64,000 nucleotides of DNA from Danxiaibacter sp048498555 (GTDB taxonomy: Bacteria > Bacteroidota > Bacteroidia > Chitinophagales > Chitinophagaceae): NCBI GenBank assembly GCA_048498555.1, contig JBEHXT010000005.1, positions 1-64,000 on the forward strand, read 5' to 3'. The notes under the pieces were generated by a model. The model made no database searches. It was not told the DNA's origin and worked only from the letters and a program-made list of their open reading frames with translations. Position 1 is the first letter of the stretch; each line of letters opens with the position of its first letter. A program made the translations under genes and the position numbers. Positions 37,303 to 46,732 of the stretch are shown piece after piece.

Positions 37303-38229
37303 ATGAAAAAATGGCTGGTAAGCTTTGCTGTTGTGATAATATTGATGATAGCCTGCTTTTATTTTTTTATTCCATCGAGGCTTATTATTACCAACCAGAT
37401 AACCGTTCAATGTACCGAAGCCGGCACTAAAAGATTTGTATTTAATAATGTGCAATGGAAAAATTGGTGGCCTGGTGAAAATAAAGATTCCACTTTTACT
37501 TACAAGAACGACTCCTACTCGTTAAAAGCCGGTTACTATAATAGCGCAGCAATCGTAATACAACACGATGGCAAATACATCACCAGTGTTATGAACGTTC
37601 TTACTGCCGGAAAAGATGCAGTTACCATAACATGGCAGACTGACGCGGGTGAATATAAAAATCCGTTTACCAGGATGGCGCATTACATTAAAGCGAATGA
37701 CATTAAACAAAATATGGATGAGATTCTACATCATCTTAAAACCTATCTGGAAAAGGCTGAAAATGTTTATGGCATGAAGGTAGAACAGACCCTTGTTCGC
37801 GATACGTTTCTTGTATCAACACAAAAGACATTGTCCGCATATCCAGTAACGTCTGATGTATATACGCTTGTGAACCAGTTACGGGAATTTATAAAGCAAC
37901 AGGCAGGCATTGAAACCAATCCTCCAATGCTGCACATACTTCGTGAAGATTCGGCTGCTTATACCGTTAAAGTCGCAATCCCTGTGAATAAGGAAATCAA
38001 AGGCAATAGTTCAATTTCATTTAAGGAGATGGTGAAAGGCAACATACTTGTTGCGGAAGTTAAGGGCGGCCCTTATACCATTAGCCATGCCATGGATATG
38101 CTCCAAACATACGTATTGGATTATCAGAAGACTTCACCTGCCATTCCGTTTGAATCGTTGGTTACTGATAGAAGTGTTGTGACTGATACCAGCAAATGGG
38201 TTACAAAAATTTATTACCCAGTGATGTAA
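37303..38229 (+). CDS. SRPBCC-like protein with C-terminal GyrI-like domain
   Basis: A 308-residue protein with an N-terminal membrane helix or signal anchor (residues 4-23, WLVSFAVVIILMIACFYFFI). The middle part resembles a START/SRPBCC ligand-binding fold (WKNWWPGE). The C-terminal 150 residues match the GyrI-like small-molecule-binding domain found in AraC-type regulators, ending in the typical KWVTKIYYPVM. No DNA-binding domain is present. It would bind a small ligand at the membrane. ATG at 37303. It converges on the FG-GAP lipoprotein genes, and its stop is followed at once by a GTCAAAAGTAA repeat. Confidence 0.72.
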   Translation: MKKWLVSFAVVIILMIACFYFFIPSRLIITNQITVQCTEAGTKRFVFNNVQWKNWWPGENKDSTFTYKNDSYSLKAGYYNSAAIVIQHDGKYITSVMNVLTAGKDAVTITWQTDAGEYKNPFTRMAHYIKANDIKQNMDEILHHLKTYLEKAENVYGMKVEQTLVRDTFLVSTQKTLSAYPVTSDVYTLVNQLREFIKQQAGIETNPPMLHILREDSAAYTVKVAIPVNKEIKGNSSISFKEMVKGNILVAEVKGGPYTISHAMDMLQTYVLDYQKTSPAIPFESLVTDRSVVTDTSKWVTKIYYPVM

Positions 38230-38441
38230 TATTAAGTCAAAAGTAAAAAATCAAAACAGCCTCATGGTGTTAAGTTAAATAACTAATGTCGTTGATGTAC
38301 TAAGCCCCTGTTCACGGAATTATAGCAAGCTGCTTCAAAAGTAAAAACGACAGTTTTTGATTATGATCAGAACTGCCAAATAAGCAACAGCTGCTAAGGC
38401 CAACTTTTTTTTGTCTTTTGCTTTTTTACTTTTGACTTTTC
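38230..38441. repeat. Inverted pair of GTCAAAAGTAA repeats at two convergent gene ends
   Basis: AAGTCAAAAGTAAAAAATCA (about 38234-38253) begins five bases after one stop codon. Its reverse complement, TTTGCTTTTTTACTTTTGAC, runs to about 38436 and covers the last codons and TAA of the opposite gene (38426). The 150 bp between hold nothing recognisable. Confidence 0.65.
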
Positions 38442-41400
38442 AACACCATCACGCTATCATTATTCCGCGCGAGAACTATGGCAGGCTTTCCGGCAATGTT
38501 AACAGGACTTATTTTTCTAACCTGTCCTTTAATGTTTAATCCATTTACAGACTGGCATTCAAATACCCCTTTACCTTTATTGACGAGAATAGTTCCATAA
38601 TCTGCATCATAACGCCCCATTTCAATATTGTTCTCATAGAAGTTACCGGCGATAAATATATCTGGCAATGCGTCGTTATTTGCGTTCACAACAATGGCAT
38701 TTTTATATGGTGACAGCTGGGCTTTCCATGGCAATGCTTCCGTTTCAAAAACACCATTTCCTTTATTAATGACCACTGCATTTGAAAAATAATCTGCGGT
38801 AAGTTTTTCCGCGTTATCTAACTTCTCTTTATCAAATAATTCAGTAAGTGTAGCTTTTGCAAAATCCTCCGCATACAAAAATTTCTTTTTGAGAATGGGC
38901 ATTTGCCGCTGCAATTCATCTTTTGTAGCGAATGGGATTTCTTTTCCGTTAAGAAAGTAGGTAAGCACTTGTTCCTTCTTTCCATTTCCATCAAAATCAT
39001 TGTAGTACAATCGTACAGGCTGCTCTGCTGATGCTTTTAACCTGCTGTTGAGCCCGAGATTGCCTGCTATAAAATCAAGATCGCCATCGTTGTCTATATC
39101 ACAAGGCAATACAAAATTCCACCAACCCCTTTTTGTTGTAAGTTCTTTCCTGGTGAAGTTGCCTTTGTTATTCATAAAGGCCACAATGCCGCCCCACTCC
39201 TGTGTAACCACAAGGTCTTTGCTGCCATTTTTATCAATATCAATCCAAAGGGCGCTTGTTACCAACCCTGCATGCTGAATTGATTGCCCATATGAGGTTG
39301 TTACGTCTTTAAACTTTCCGGCACCATCGTTTTTCAATAAATAAGAAACAGGGCTTTCGCCATATTCCCATGGAACAGATCGGGCACCAACAAAAAGGTC
39401 CATCTTACCATCCCCATCAAAATCATAAGGCGCAACGCAGGAAGCGGTTAAATAAATGCCGTCAAATGCATGTTGCTCTCTTGTAAGATTACCCTTGCCG
39501 TCATTGAGGTATACACGCGGTTGCATGTGCTCATCTTTGCCATAATATTCATTGCCGCCGCTTGCCACAACAAGGTCCGGATGTTGATCGTTGTTTACAT
39601 CAATCCAGCAAGCATCTACATCTTCATACATACTATCCAATTCGATTGCTGGCTGGGATTGCCTTACAAATCTTCCTTCTTTTGTTTGTATGAATACCGC
39701 ACTTTTAAATCTTTTAGAAGATCCGATAAAAACATCATCCAACCCATCGTGATTAATATCTGCAACAGCCAATGCGGGCCCTTCCTTCGATACCATATGA
39801 GGAATAAGCTGTTCTCTGTCAAACTCTACAAAATTGTTTTCCTCATGCTTGTAAAGCAACCCCGTAGACTGGGTAATATCCTCAAATGCGTTTAATTGGT
39901 TCGGCGATCGTTCTGTGATGATTTGAAAATTAAATGCGGGTAATCCTTTTCTGTAAGATATTGTTTGTTTTTGCTGACGAAGATCAAGTGGCTGAAAACT
40001 GTTGTCGGGCCAAATGAGCAATGCTGAATCGACACTTGTGTTGCTTAGCCCAATATGAAGGGGAATATCCATGCTGGATAAAAAGCCATGTATCGGGTAC
40101 TTCTCGTAAGTGCGCACCTGCCTGTCTTTTGTGAACACAACGATCCTTGCACCTGTTGCATGTAAATTTGTTGAACCGCCTTTAAGCGTGATCTCGGCAA
40201 AAGTGTTTTTTGCGCTGTCATTACTTGCATTGCGGTACACCATCGCCGCATCATCAATATTATTTACAACAACGTCAAGATCGCCATCGTTATCCAAATC
40301 CGCATAAACAGCGCCGTTTGAAAACGTGGGTAAATCCCCGGACACATTATTCCCAAGGTCCTTAAACTGCATATCGCCCATGTTTTTATAAAAGCGATTG
40401 GGCAATTTTATTTCAGGGAATTTATTTATCAGCGCCATCTCTTTTTGATCAATGCGATTAGCTTTTATCTTTTCCTGTACTTCACCATTGGATATATAGT
40501 TTACATAATCAATATCGTTCAGTCGTTTCGGGATGCCATTACTAACAAAAAGATCTTTTAACCCATCGTTATCAAAATCCATCCACAGGGGCGCCCAGCT
40601 CCAGTCTGTCGCAAATACGCCTGAATACAAACCTGTTTCGCTAAACATTCCGTTGCGCCTGTTCCATTGAAGGTTGTTGCGGGTGTACTGGTAATTATAT
40701 CCTGCATTTATTTTCAGGTTGAATACATTGTATTCATCTTCACCCAATGAACGCTTGAGAATGTACGGATCTGAAGGAAGCATGTCCATCGAAATAATTT
40801 CAGGATACGCATCATTATCCGCATCTGCAACATCTACTCCCATTGAAAACTGGCTAGTGTGCATCATGTGGTCATTCAGCTCTTCTTTGAAAGTTCCATT
40901 GCGTTGATTGATGTAGAGATAATCATTTTCATGAAAGTCGTTACCAATATAGACATCCGGATAGCCATCAAGGTTGATATCGGCAACACATATGCCCAGT
41001 CCATAACCTATTGCAGAACTATTGATGCCAACTGACTTTGTAACGTCGGTAAATTTACCGTGATCATTTCTGTACAACCTGTCGCCGGAAACTTCATTAT
41101 ATGTACCCATGAAAAGTTTTCTTTCAGCAAAGGTTCCATTCTGGTGAACGGAGTGGTTCAGCAGAAACATGTCGAGGTCCCCATCCATATCATAATCGAA
41201 AAAAGCTGCCTGCGTGCTAAAGCCAGAAAAATTTAAACCATAAGCAGCCGCTTCATCTTTATAAAAAGGCACTCCGTTTTTTAAGCCCTGGCAAATCAGC
41301 AGTTGGTTAGCACCATGCAGGTTTTCAAATTTTCCGACACGGCACACATAAATATCCATCAGTCCGTCGTTGTTAATATCAACAACAGATACACCAGTAC

Positions 41401-41749
41401 TCCATTGCTTATCATCCGGGATTGCAGCATCTTTTGTAACATCTTTAAAATGCATGCCACCTGTATTCAGATACAATTTGTTTTGTTGCTGATTGGACGC
41501 AAAAAAGAGATCTACCAACCCATCATTGTTAAAATCGGCAGCGCCAATGCCGGCACCATTGTAGAAGTACATGTACTTAAACATGTTAAAACTATCTGTT
41601 GGTGTTAGCTTGTTTACAAAATTGAGCCCCGTGCTATCACTCGTTAATAATGTAAACATTACGGGTTGTTTTTCCTTACGCGCACAAGCTATTGCTAACG
41701 CCACAACCAGGATACAACCACTTATATATTGTTTTAACCGACTTATCAT
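38426..41749 (-). CDS. FG-GAP/UnbV lipoprotein (second of a pair)
   Basis: A 1,107-residue lipoprotein (lipobox LAIAC, Cys22), presumably on the cell surface. It carries fourteen calcium-loop repeats of the type DxDxDGxxD: seven before and seven after a central UnbV/ASPIC domain (ATGARIVVFTKDRQVR to the IWPDNSFQPLDL block). Examples are DINNDGLMDIYV and DIDNDGDLDFIA. This fits two seven-bladed propellers joined by UnbV. Related proteins accompany SusC/SusD pairs in Bacteroidota, with no proven function. It begins 18 bp after its paralogue and is certainly cotranscribed with it. The final residues KSQK come from intergenic repeat. Confidence 0.88.
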   Translation of the reverse strand: MISRLKQYISGCILVVALAIACARKEKQPVMFTLLTSDSTGLNFVNKLTPTDSFNMFKYMYFYNGAGIGAADFNNDGLVDLFFASNQQQNKLYLNTGGMHFKDVTKDAAIPDDKQWSTGVSVVDINNDGLMDIYVCRVGKFENLHGANQLLICQGLKNGVPFYKDEAAAYGLNFSGFSTQAAFFDYDMDGDLDMFLLNHSVHQNGTFAERKLFMGTYNEVSGDRLYRNDHGKFTDVTKSVGINSSAIGYGLGICVADINLDGYPDVYIGNDFHENDYLYINQRNGTFKEELNDHMMHTSQFSMGVDVADADNDAYPEIISMDMLPSDPYILKRSLGEDEYNVFNLKINAGYNYQYTRNNLQWNRRNGMFSETGLYSGVFATDWSWAPLWMDFDNDGLKDLFVSNGIPKRLNDIDYVNYISNGEVQEKIKANRIDQKEMALINKFPEIKLPNRFYKNMGDMQFKDLGNNVSGDLPTFSNGAVYADLDNDGDLDVVVNNIDDAAMVYRNASNDSAKNTFAEITLKGGSTNLHATGARIVVFTKDRQVRTYEKYPIHGFLSSMDIPLHIGLSNTSVDSALLIWPDNSFQPLDLRQQKQTISYRKGLPAFNFQIITERSPNQLNAFEDITQSTGLLYKHEENNFVEFDREQLIPHMVSKEGPALAVADINHDGLDDVFIGSSKRFKSAVFIQTKEGRFVRQSQPAIELDSMYEDVDACWIDVNNDQHPDLVVASGGNEYYGKDEHMQPRVYLNDGKGNLTREQHAFDGIYLTASCVAPYDFDGDGKMDLFVGARSVPWEYGESPVSYLLKNDGAGKFKDVTTSYGQSIQHAGLVTSALWIDIDKNGSKDLVVTQEWGGIVAFMNNKGNFTRKELTTKRGWWNFVLPCDIDNDGDLDFIAGNLGLNSRLKASAEQPVRLYYNDFDGNGKKEQVLTYFLNGKEIPFATKDELQRQMPILKKKFLYAEDFAKATLTELFDKEKLDNAEKLTADYFSNAVVINKGNGVFETEALPWKAQLSPYKNAIVVNANNDALPDIFIAGNFYENNIEMGRYDADYGTILVNKGKGVFECQSVNGLNIKGQVRKISPVNIAGKPAIVLARNNDSVMVLKSQK

Positions 41750-41767
41750 ATTGGTATGCTGCGGGAG

Positions 41768-44700
41768 TTAATCTTTTGTCCTTGTATCTTTTTTTACCAG
41801 CTCTTTCTTTGCAGTATTGCTTTTATATAACACCGGGTGTTCGTTGTTTTGTAATACAAGAATGCCGGTTGTTGTTACGGTTTTTATGATGTGAAGGTCC
41901 CTAACCTGCCCTCTTGTTTCAAAACCACTTTTATCTTTACCAACAGGGGCAAAGTTACCTTTGCCATCGTTTATCAATACGCTTCCAAAACTTGCATCAA
42001 GCCGGCAAAGCTGTGGAGGAAAATCAAAGATGTTGCCACCAGCTATTATATCAACATATCCGTCGTTGTTCAGATCTGTGCAAGCAATGGCATTCACGCT
42101 TGAAAACTGTACTTCATCGGGCAACCTTTTTACTGAAAATTTTCCATTGCCTTCATTTACTGCAATAATAGAATGCGTATAATTAAATGTTTTTATCAGG
42201 CTTTTTTCAATAAGGTTTGAAGCAAACAGTTCCTGCATCGACTTCCTGGCAAAGGTTTCATGCTTAAGGTTTTCCTTCTTGAGTGAAGGCAACTGGTCGA
42301 CAATTTCCCGCTTAAGAAACACGGGCATATCCTTACCATCTACAGTATGTGTAAGTATCTTGTCGAGTGCGCCATTGTGATCATAATCGTTCATCCAAAG
42401 CTTTACAGGATTTGTTGCATTGGGGCGCAGATAAAAATTATCACCCATATTCCCTATGATCAGGTCTTCATCGCCGTCGCCATCAATATCCGCAACGTTA
42501 ATACTTTGCCACCAGCCATACAGGCTGTCCAGGTTTGTTTTTATTTCATTAAACTTACCGTTGCCAAAAGAAAATATTCTTGGCGTCATCCATTCTCCTA
42601 CAACAATCAGCTCCTTTTGCTTATCACCATTTATATCAGCCCATTGAGCGCCTGTAACCATTCCAATTTTCGCTATATCCGGATTTTTAGTGGCAGCCAT
42701 ATCCGTAAAGTTGCCCTTCCCATCGTTCACATACAGATAGCTTGCCGGCGAAATACCATAGTTCATCGGCTCGCTTCTTCCTCCAACAAACAAATCAAGG
42801 TCACCATCATTATCAAAATCGTTTGCAATCACCACTGCTGTGTTGGAACGGCTTGCAGGAATTGCATTCAAGTCAACTTCAAAATTTCCCTTTCCATCAT
42901 TCCGGTACAGATGGCTCTGCATTTTACCGCTGCTTCCCGGTGCGTTGTTTCCTCCTGCTCCCACAAACAAATCCAGATCGCCGTCATTGTCACAATCAAA
43001 GAAAAGCGCAGCAACATCTTCCATATCTGCATACTTGTCAAACGCCGGTTGCTTCTTCAACATAAAGCTGCCGTCGTTGGTTTGAAGGTATAACTGCCCA
43101 GCCTGCCCTGCAGCACCGCAGATATATACATCTTCCCTTCCGTCCCCATTTACATCGCCTACAGCAGCCTTCGGGCCTTCCTGTGATAACATGCGGGGAA
43201 TATTCCTTTCATCATAATAATCTATATAATCATCTTCTGTATGTTTCTCAAAATGCTGCGTAGTTGCAGCAAGCAATGGCGGCTCCTGCGTGAGTGCTTT
43301 TACAGGCAAAGCCTGAGCCAAAGCTGCTTTTTGGTCAATGATGTGGACTTTGTTAATCTCCGGATGAGCAATTGAAGTTACGGTAAGGTCGGGCCAACGG
43401 ATTACCACCGAATCAACTTTATCCATTGTTCCGAGGCCGGCAATTATTTTATAATCCATTGAAGATTGAAAGCCCCTGCTTGGAATCAACTCTCTTGAAA
43501 TAATCTGCCCTCCTGCATAGATCTTTACTTTACTTCCAACAGCGAAAGTATTAACACCTTTTCCTTTCAGGCTTAGGCCAATGTAATTGTTGGTTCCTTT
43601 TTGCTGACGCGCTTTATTCTGATAGACAAATGCTTTTTGATTTACATTGTTGATCACCAGGTCAAGGTCTCCATCGTTATCTAGATCGCCATACGCAGCA
43701 CCGTTTGAAAATGAAGGTTCAGTGAAACCCCATTGTTTTGCCGCGTCTGTAAATTTCAGGTTGCCATTGTTTTTGAAAGCTTTATTAACAAGCGGATGAC
43801 TGGGCATTTTACTAATGATGTCATCCACATCTTCTTTCTCGCCAGTCATTACCATACGTTGTACAACATTGTTCGCGAAGAAGTCGATAAAATCCTGGTC
43901 CGTAAGGTCACGATTAATGCCGTTGCATACATACAAATCATTGTTCCCATCATTATCTGCATCAAACATTAAACCACCCCAGCTCCAGTCAGATGCAGCA
44001 ACACCGCTGTAAAAGCCGATCTCAGAAAATTTTCCGTTCTTATTATTGAGCTGTAAAGTGTTTTGCTGAAACTGCTCGTAAAAACCAGATTTTCGTTTGA
44101 GGCGATACACATCAATATTTTCAAACGAGGTTGTTGTTTTTAGCCTGTATTCATCATCGGGAAGCATATCTGTAACAAAAATATCCGGATAGCCATCGTT
44201 ATTGATATCGCCCATATCGGCCCCCATAGATGCAAGGCTTGTATGTTGCACCCATTGTTCCAGCTCATCTTTAAATGTGCCATTCTTTTGATTGATGTAT
44301 AGGTAATCCCTTTCAAAAAAATCATTCGATACGTACACATCCGGATACCCATCTCCATTCACATCGCCAACAGTTACACCCAACCCAAAGCTGATAAGGC
44401 TTCCATAAATGCCGGCTTCTTTACTTACATCGGTAAACTTGCCATTGTCGTTGCGCAACAGCTTATCACCACCTCCTTTTAAAAAATCCGCTACAGGCCA
44501 ATCCGCAGCGCGGAGGTCTCTCTTGTTGGCATAGTTCAATGTATTAACGGGAATAAAGCTGTTGTTAATGATGAAGCAGTCAAGATCGCCATCCATGTCG
44601 TAGTCAAAAAAAGCGGCGTGCGTTGCATAGCCTCCATGATTTGTTAAGCCATAGGCTGCCGCACTTTCCGTAAATGTAAGGTTGTGATTGTTGATGTATA

Positions 44701-45136
44701 GTTTATTTTCAGGCGATTTACCGTTAATATAACCGGCGTTACAGACATAAATATCCAGCCAGCCATCATTGTTTACATCAGCCATTACAACTCCTGTGCT
44801 CCATTTGTCAGAGCCACCAAGGCCAGCTTTATCCGTAATATCATCAAACTGCCAGTTGCCCTTGTTTACATACAATTTGTTGCTGCCCATGTTGGCGGTA
44901 AGAAACACATCTGCAAGCCCATCATTATTAAGATCACCAATTGCGGTGCCGCCTCCATTGTAGAAGTTGCGGTAACTGAAAATATTGAAGTCTTTGGTAT
45001 TGTGAATATCGTTGGAGAAATTTATTCCGGTAGCCTTCATCAGCTCAAACAAAGCAGGTTCTTCCTTTTTTGTGCTGCAGGATATAAACAGCAGGATACA
45101 CAAAGGCACACACAATGCAATCTTATAAAACTTCAT
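41768..45136 (-). CDS. FG-GAP/UnbV lipoprotein (first of a pair)
   Basis: A 1,122-residue paralogue of the next gene, with lipobox LFISC (Cys20). Again seven calcium loops (from DLNNDGLADVFL to DLDNDGDLDLVI) precede the UnbV domain (GVNTFAVGSKVKIYAGGQ to SVVIRWPD) and seven follow (from DVNGDGREDVYI to DLNNDGYVDIIA). One loop, DINGDKQKELIV, is altered. ATG at 45136; a TTG nine bases earlier is unlikely. A hairpin separates it from susD, so expression relative to SusCD may be reduced or independent. A scaffold or binding role at the outer membrane is inferred from family context. Confidence 0.88.
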   Translation of the reverse strand: MKFYKIALCVPLCILLFISCSTKKEEPALFELMKATGINFSNDIHNTKDFNIFSYRNFYNGGGTAIGDLNNDGLADVFLTANMGSNKLYVNKGNWQFDDITDKAGLGGSDKWSTGVVMADVNNDGWLDIYVCNAGYINGKSPENKLYINNHNLTFTESAAAYGLTNHGGYATHAAFFDYDMDGDLDCFIINNSFIPVNTLNYANKRDLRAADWPVADFLKGGGDKLLRNDNGKFTDVSKEAGIYGSLISFGLGVTVGDVNGDGYPDVYVSNDFFERDYLYINQKNGTFKDELEQWVQHTSLASMGADMGDINNDGYPDIFVTDMLPDDEYRLKTTTSFENIDVYRLKRKSGFYEQFQQNTLQLNNKNGKFSEIGFYSGVAASDWSWGGLMFDADNDGNNDLYVCNGINRDLTDQDFIDFFANNVVQRMVMTGEKEDVDDIISKMPSHPLVNKAFKNNGNLKFTDAAKQWGFTEPSFSNGAAYGDLDNDGDLDLVINNVNQKAFVYQNKARQQKGTNNYIGLSLKGKGVNTFAVGSKVKIYAGGQIISRELIPSRGFQSSMDYKIIAGLGTMDKVDSVVIRWPDLTVTSIAHPEINKVHIIDQKAALAQALPVKALTQEPPLLAATTQHFEKHTEDDYIDYYDERNIPRMLSQEGPKAAVGDVNGDGREDVYICGAAGQAGQLYLQTNDGSFMLKKQPAFDKYADMEDVAALFFDCDNDGDLDLFVGAGGNNAPGSSGKMQSHLYRNDGKGNFEVDLNAIPASRSNTAVVIANDFDNDGDLDLFVGGRSEPMNYGISPASYLYVNDGKGNFTDMAATKNPDIAKIGMVTGAQWADINGDKQKELIVVGEWMTPRIFSFGNGKFNEIKTNLDSLYGWWQSINVADIDGDGDEDLIIGNMGDNFYLRPNATNPVKLWMNDYDHNGALDKILTHTVDGKDMPVFLKREIVDQLPSLKKENLKHETFARKSMQELFASNLIEKSLIKTFNYTHSIIAVNEGNGKFSVKRLPDEVQFSSVNAIACTDLNNDGYVDIIAGGNIFDFPPQLCRLDASFGSVLINDGKGNFAPVGKDKSGFETRGQVRDLHIIKTVTTTGILVLQNNEHPVLYKSNTAKKELVKKDTRTKD

Positions 45137-45148
45137 ACACAGCAATAT

Positions 45149-45177
45149 AAAAAGGCCATTTGATAAATGGCCTTTTT
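45149..45177 (-). terminator. Hairpin between susD and the FG-GAP genes
   Basis: Perfect 13-bp stem AAAAAGGCCATTT / AAATGGCCTTTTT around GAT, with T run on either strand. It should end or attenuate the susCD transcript. Confidence 0.85.
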
Positions 45178-45198
45178 ACTTATTAAAATTTAAAAATA

Positions 45199-46719
45199 TT
45201 AGTAGCCCGGATTCTGCTCCAAATTTGGATTTACAGCTAACTGCCTGTTAGGAATCGGATAGATCAGATATTTTGGATCATCTGTACCATCTTTTTCCTG
45301 CCATGCATCCAGGAATTTGCCAAAACGGATCAAATCTGTTCTGCGGTGTGATTCCCAGTAGAATTCGCGGCCTAATTCGTCCAACAAATTTTGTTCTGTT
45401 AAAGAAGCATAAGGAGTAACATTTCTGGCAGCTCTAACCTGGTTTACAAGTGTAAGCCCAGCAGCTGCATTTCCAGATCTTAGCAATGCTTCAGCTTTAA
45501 TTAACAATACATCTGAATAACGATAAAATACATAGTCGTTATTTGCAAACGTACCGTTAGAAGAAGCGTAATCTATCGGATATTTCATTACACGAATACC
45601 GGTAAACTCCAGCGTATTGGGATCAGTTTCTTTAATTTTTACTTCAGGAGTAAAAGCAAGTGGGTGGCCCTTTCTGTCGGTAAGCGCTTTCCCGGTTTGA
45701 TCATATTGTTGCCCCACCAAAAAGCCGGCTTTGATACCAGATTTATCAGTCATACCTGTGTAGCTTTCAGTTCTACGCTTATCGGCTGCATCAAATTTGT
45801 TGTAAAAATCAGACAATGTGGTAAAGCCATTCCAGCCACTCGGGTTTTGATTGTAGTGCAAGCCAAGATACCAGCGGGAACGAACGTCTCCACCTTCCGC
45901 ACCACCAACGTTGTTTGCAGTAAAGATGTTTTCAGTTGACTTGGTGTCGTTATCAGGAGCAAAGTTGTCAAAGTAATCAGTGTTGAATTTATACTTGCCG
46001 CTGTTAATAATCTGATCAGCCAAAGTAATTATCTGAGTCATGTCACCATTGTCAAAAGTAGGTGTGGCCCTGTTGCCAATAGCGCCCTTGTTCAAATAAC
46101 ACTTCATTAATAATACACGGGCAGCATCCTTATTTGCTTGATTAGCAGGCTGGCCATCAGGCAAATCTTTTATGATAGCGTTTAACTCACTCATAATGTA
46201 ATCCAGGGCTTCAGCACCTTTGCGTACACGCGATGCTCCAACGGTGCTTTCACCAGGGTCACGATAAGGGACCTGGTTCCACAAATCCAACATGTCGAAC
46301 ATGGCGAACGCTCTGATAAAACGAGCTTGAGCAGCCTGAGAAGCAGTTGGACTGTATTGCAACAAATCGGTAGATGAATATACAACACCGCCTAAGTTGT
46401 TAAACGTATTATTAACGTAAGCGTGATCTGCGGTCCATTTATGCGCGTGAAGCACGCGCCAGATACCGTTATCATCCCAGTCTCCACCGCGTGTTGGACC
46501 AAGACATTCGTCTGATGAATGCTCCTGTAGGGCCCAAACACCATCTTGTTGCTGGTAGGGCACTCTCATTGAGTTGTAAGCGCCTTTTAAAAGAGCATCA
46601 ACATTGTTACTGCCTACTCCTCCTTCTCCAAAAGTAGAGTGCAGCGTTTCATCCAGTTTGGTGCACGAAGAAATACAACAGGTTGATGCAACTATATATG
46701 TAAGAACTTTCAGTTTCAT
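45199..46719 (-). CDS. SusD/RagB-family nutrient-binding lipoprotein
   Basis: A 506-residue surface lipoprotein (CISSC, Cys19) that forms the lid of the SusC transporter and captures glycans or other nutrients. The helical TPR core includes ARFIRAFAMFDMLDLWNQVPY (FIRAFAMFDMLDLWNQVPY) near 130-150, and the C-terminal RagB block has YRYSDVLLIKAEALLRSGN and LGREFYWESHRRTDLIRFGKF (ESHRRTDLIRFG). The protein ends with YPIPNRQLAVNPNLEQNPGY-like sequence (IPNRQLAVNPNLEQNPGY), a standard SusD terminus. It starts 13 bp after susC. No glycoside hydrolase lies beside the pair, so the substrate cannot be guessed. Confidence 0.97.
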   Translation of the reverse strand: MKLKVLTYIVASTCCISSCTKLDETLHSTFGEGGVGSNNVDALLKGAYNSMRVPYQQQDGVWALQEHSSDECLGPTRGGDWDDNGIWRVLHAHKWTADHAYVNNTFNNLGGVVYSSTDLLQYSPTASQAAQARFIRAFAMFDMLDLWNQVPYRDPGESTVGASRVRKGAEALDYIMSELNAIIKDLPDGQPANQANKDAARVLLMKCYLNKGAIGNRATPTFDNGDMTQIITLADQIINSGKYKFNTDYFDNFAPDNDTKSTENIFTANNVGGAEGGDVRSRWYLGLHYNQNPSGWNGFTTLSDFYNKFDAADKRRTESYTGMTDKSGIKAGFLVGQQYDQTGKALTDRKGHPLAFTPEVKIKETDPNTLEFTGIRVMKYPIDYASSNGTFANNDYVFYRYSDVLLIKAEALLRSGNAAAGLTLVNQVRAARNVTPYASLTEQNLLDELGREFYWESHRRTDLIRFGKFLDAWQEKDGTDDPKYLIYPIPNRQLAVNPNLEQNPGY

Positions 46720-46732
46720 TTTTCAAAATTTA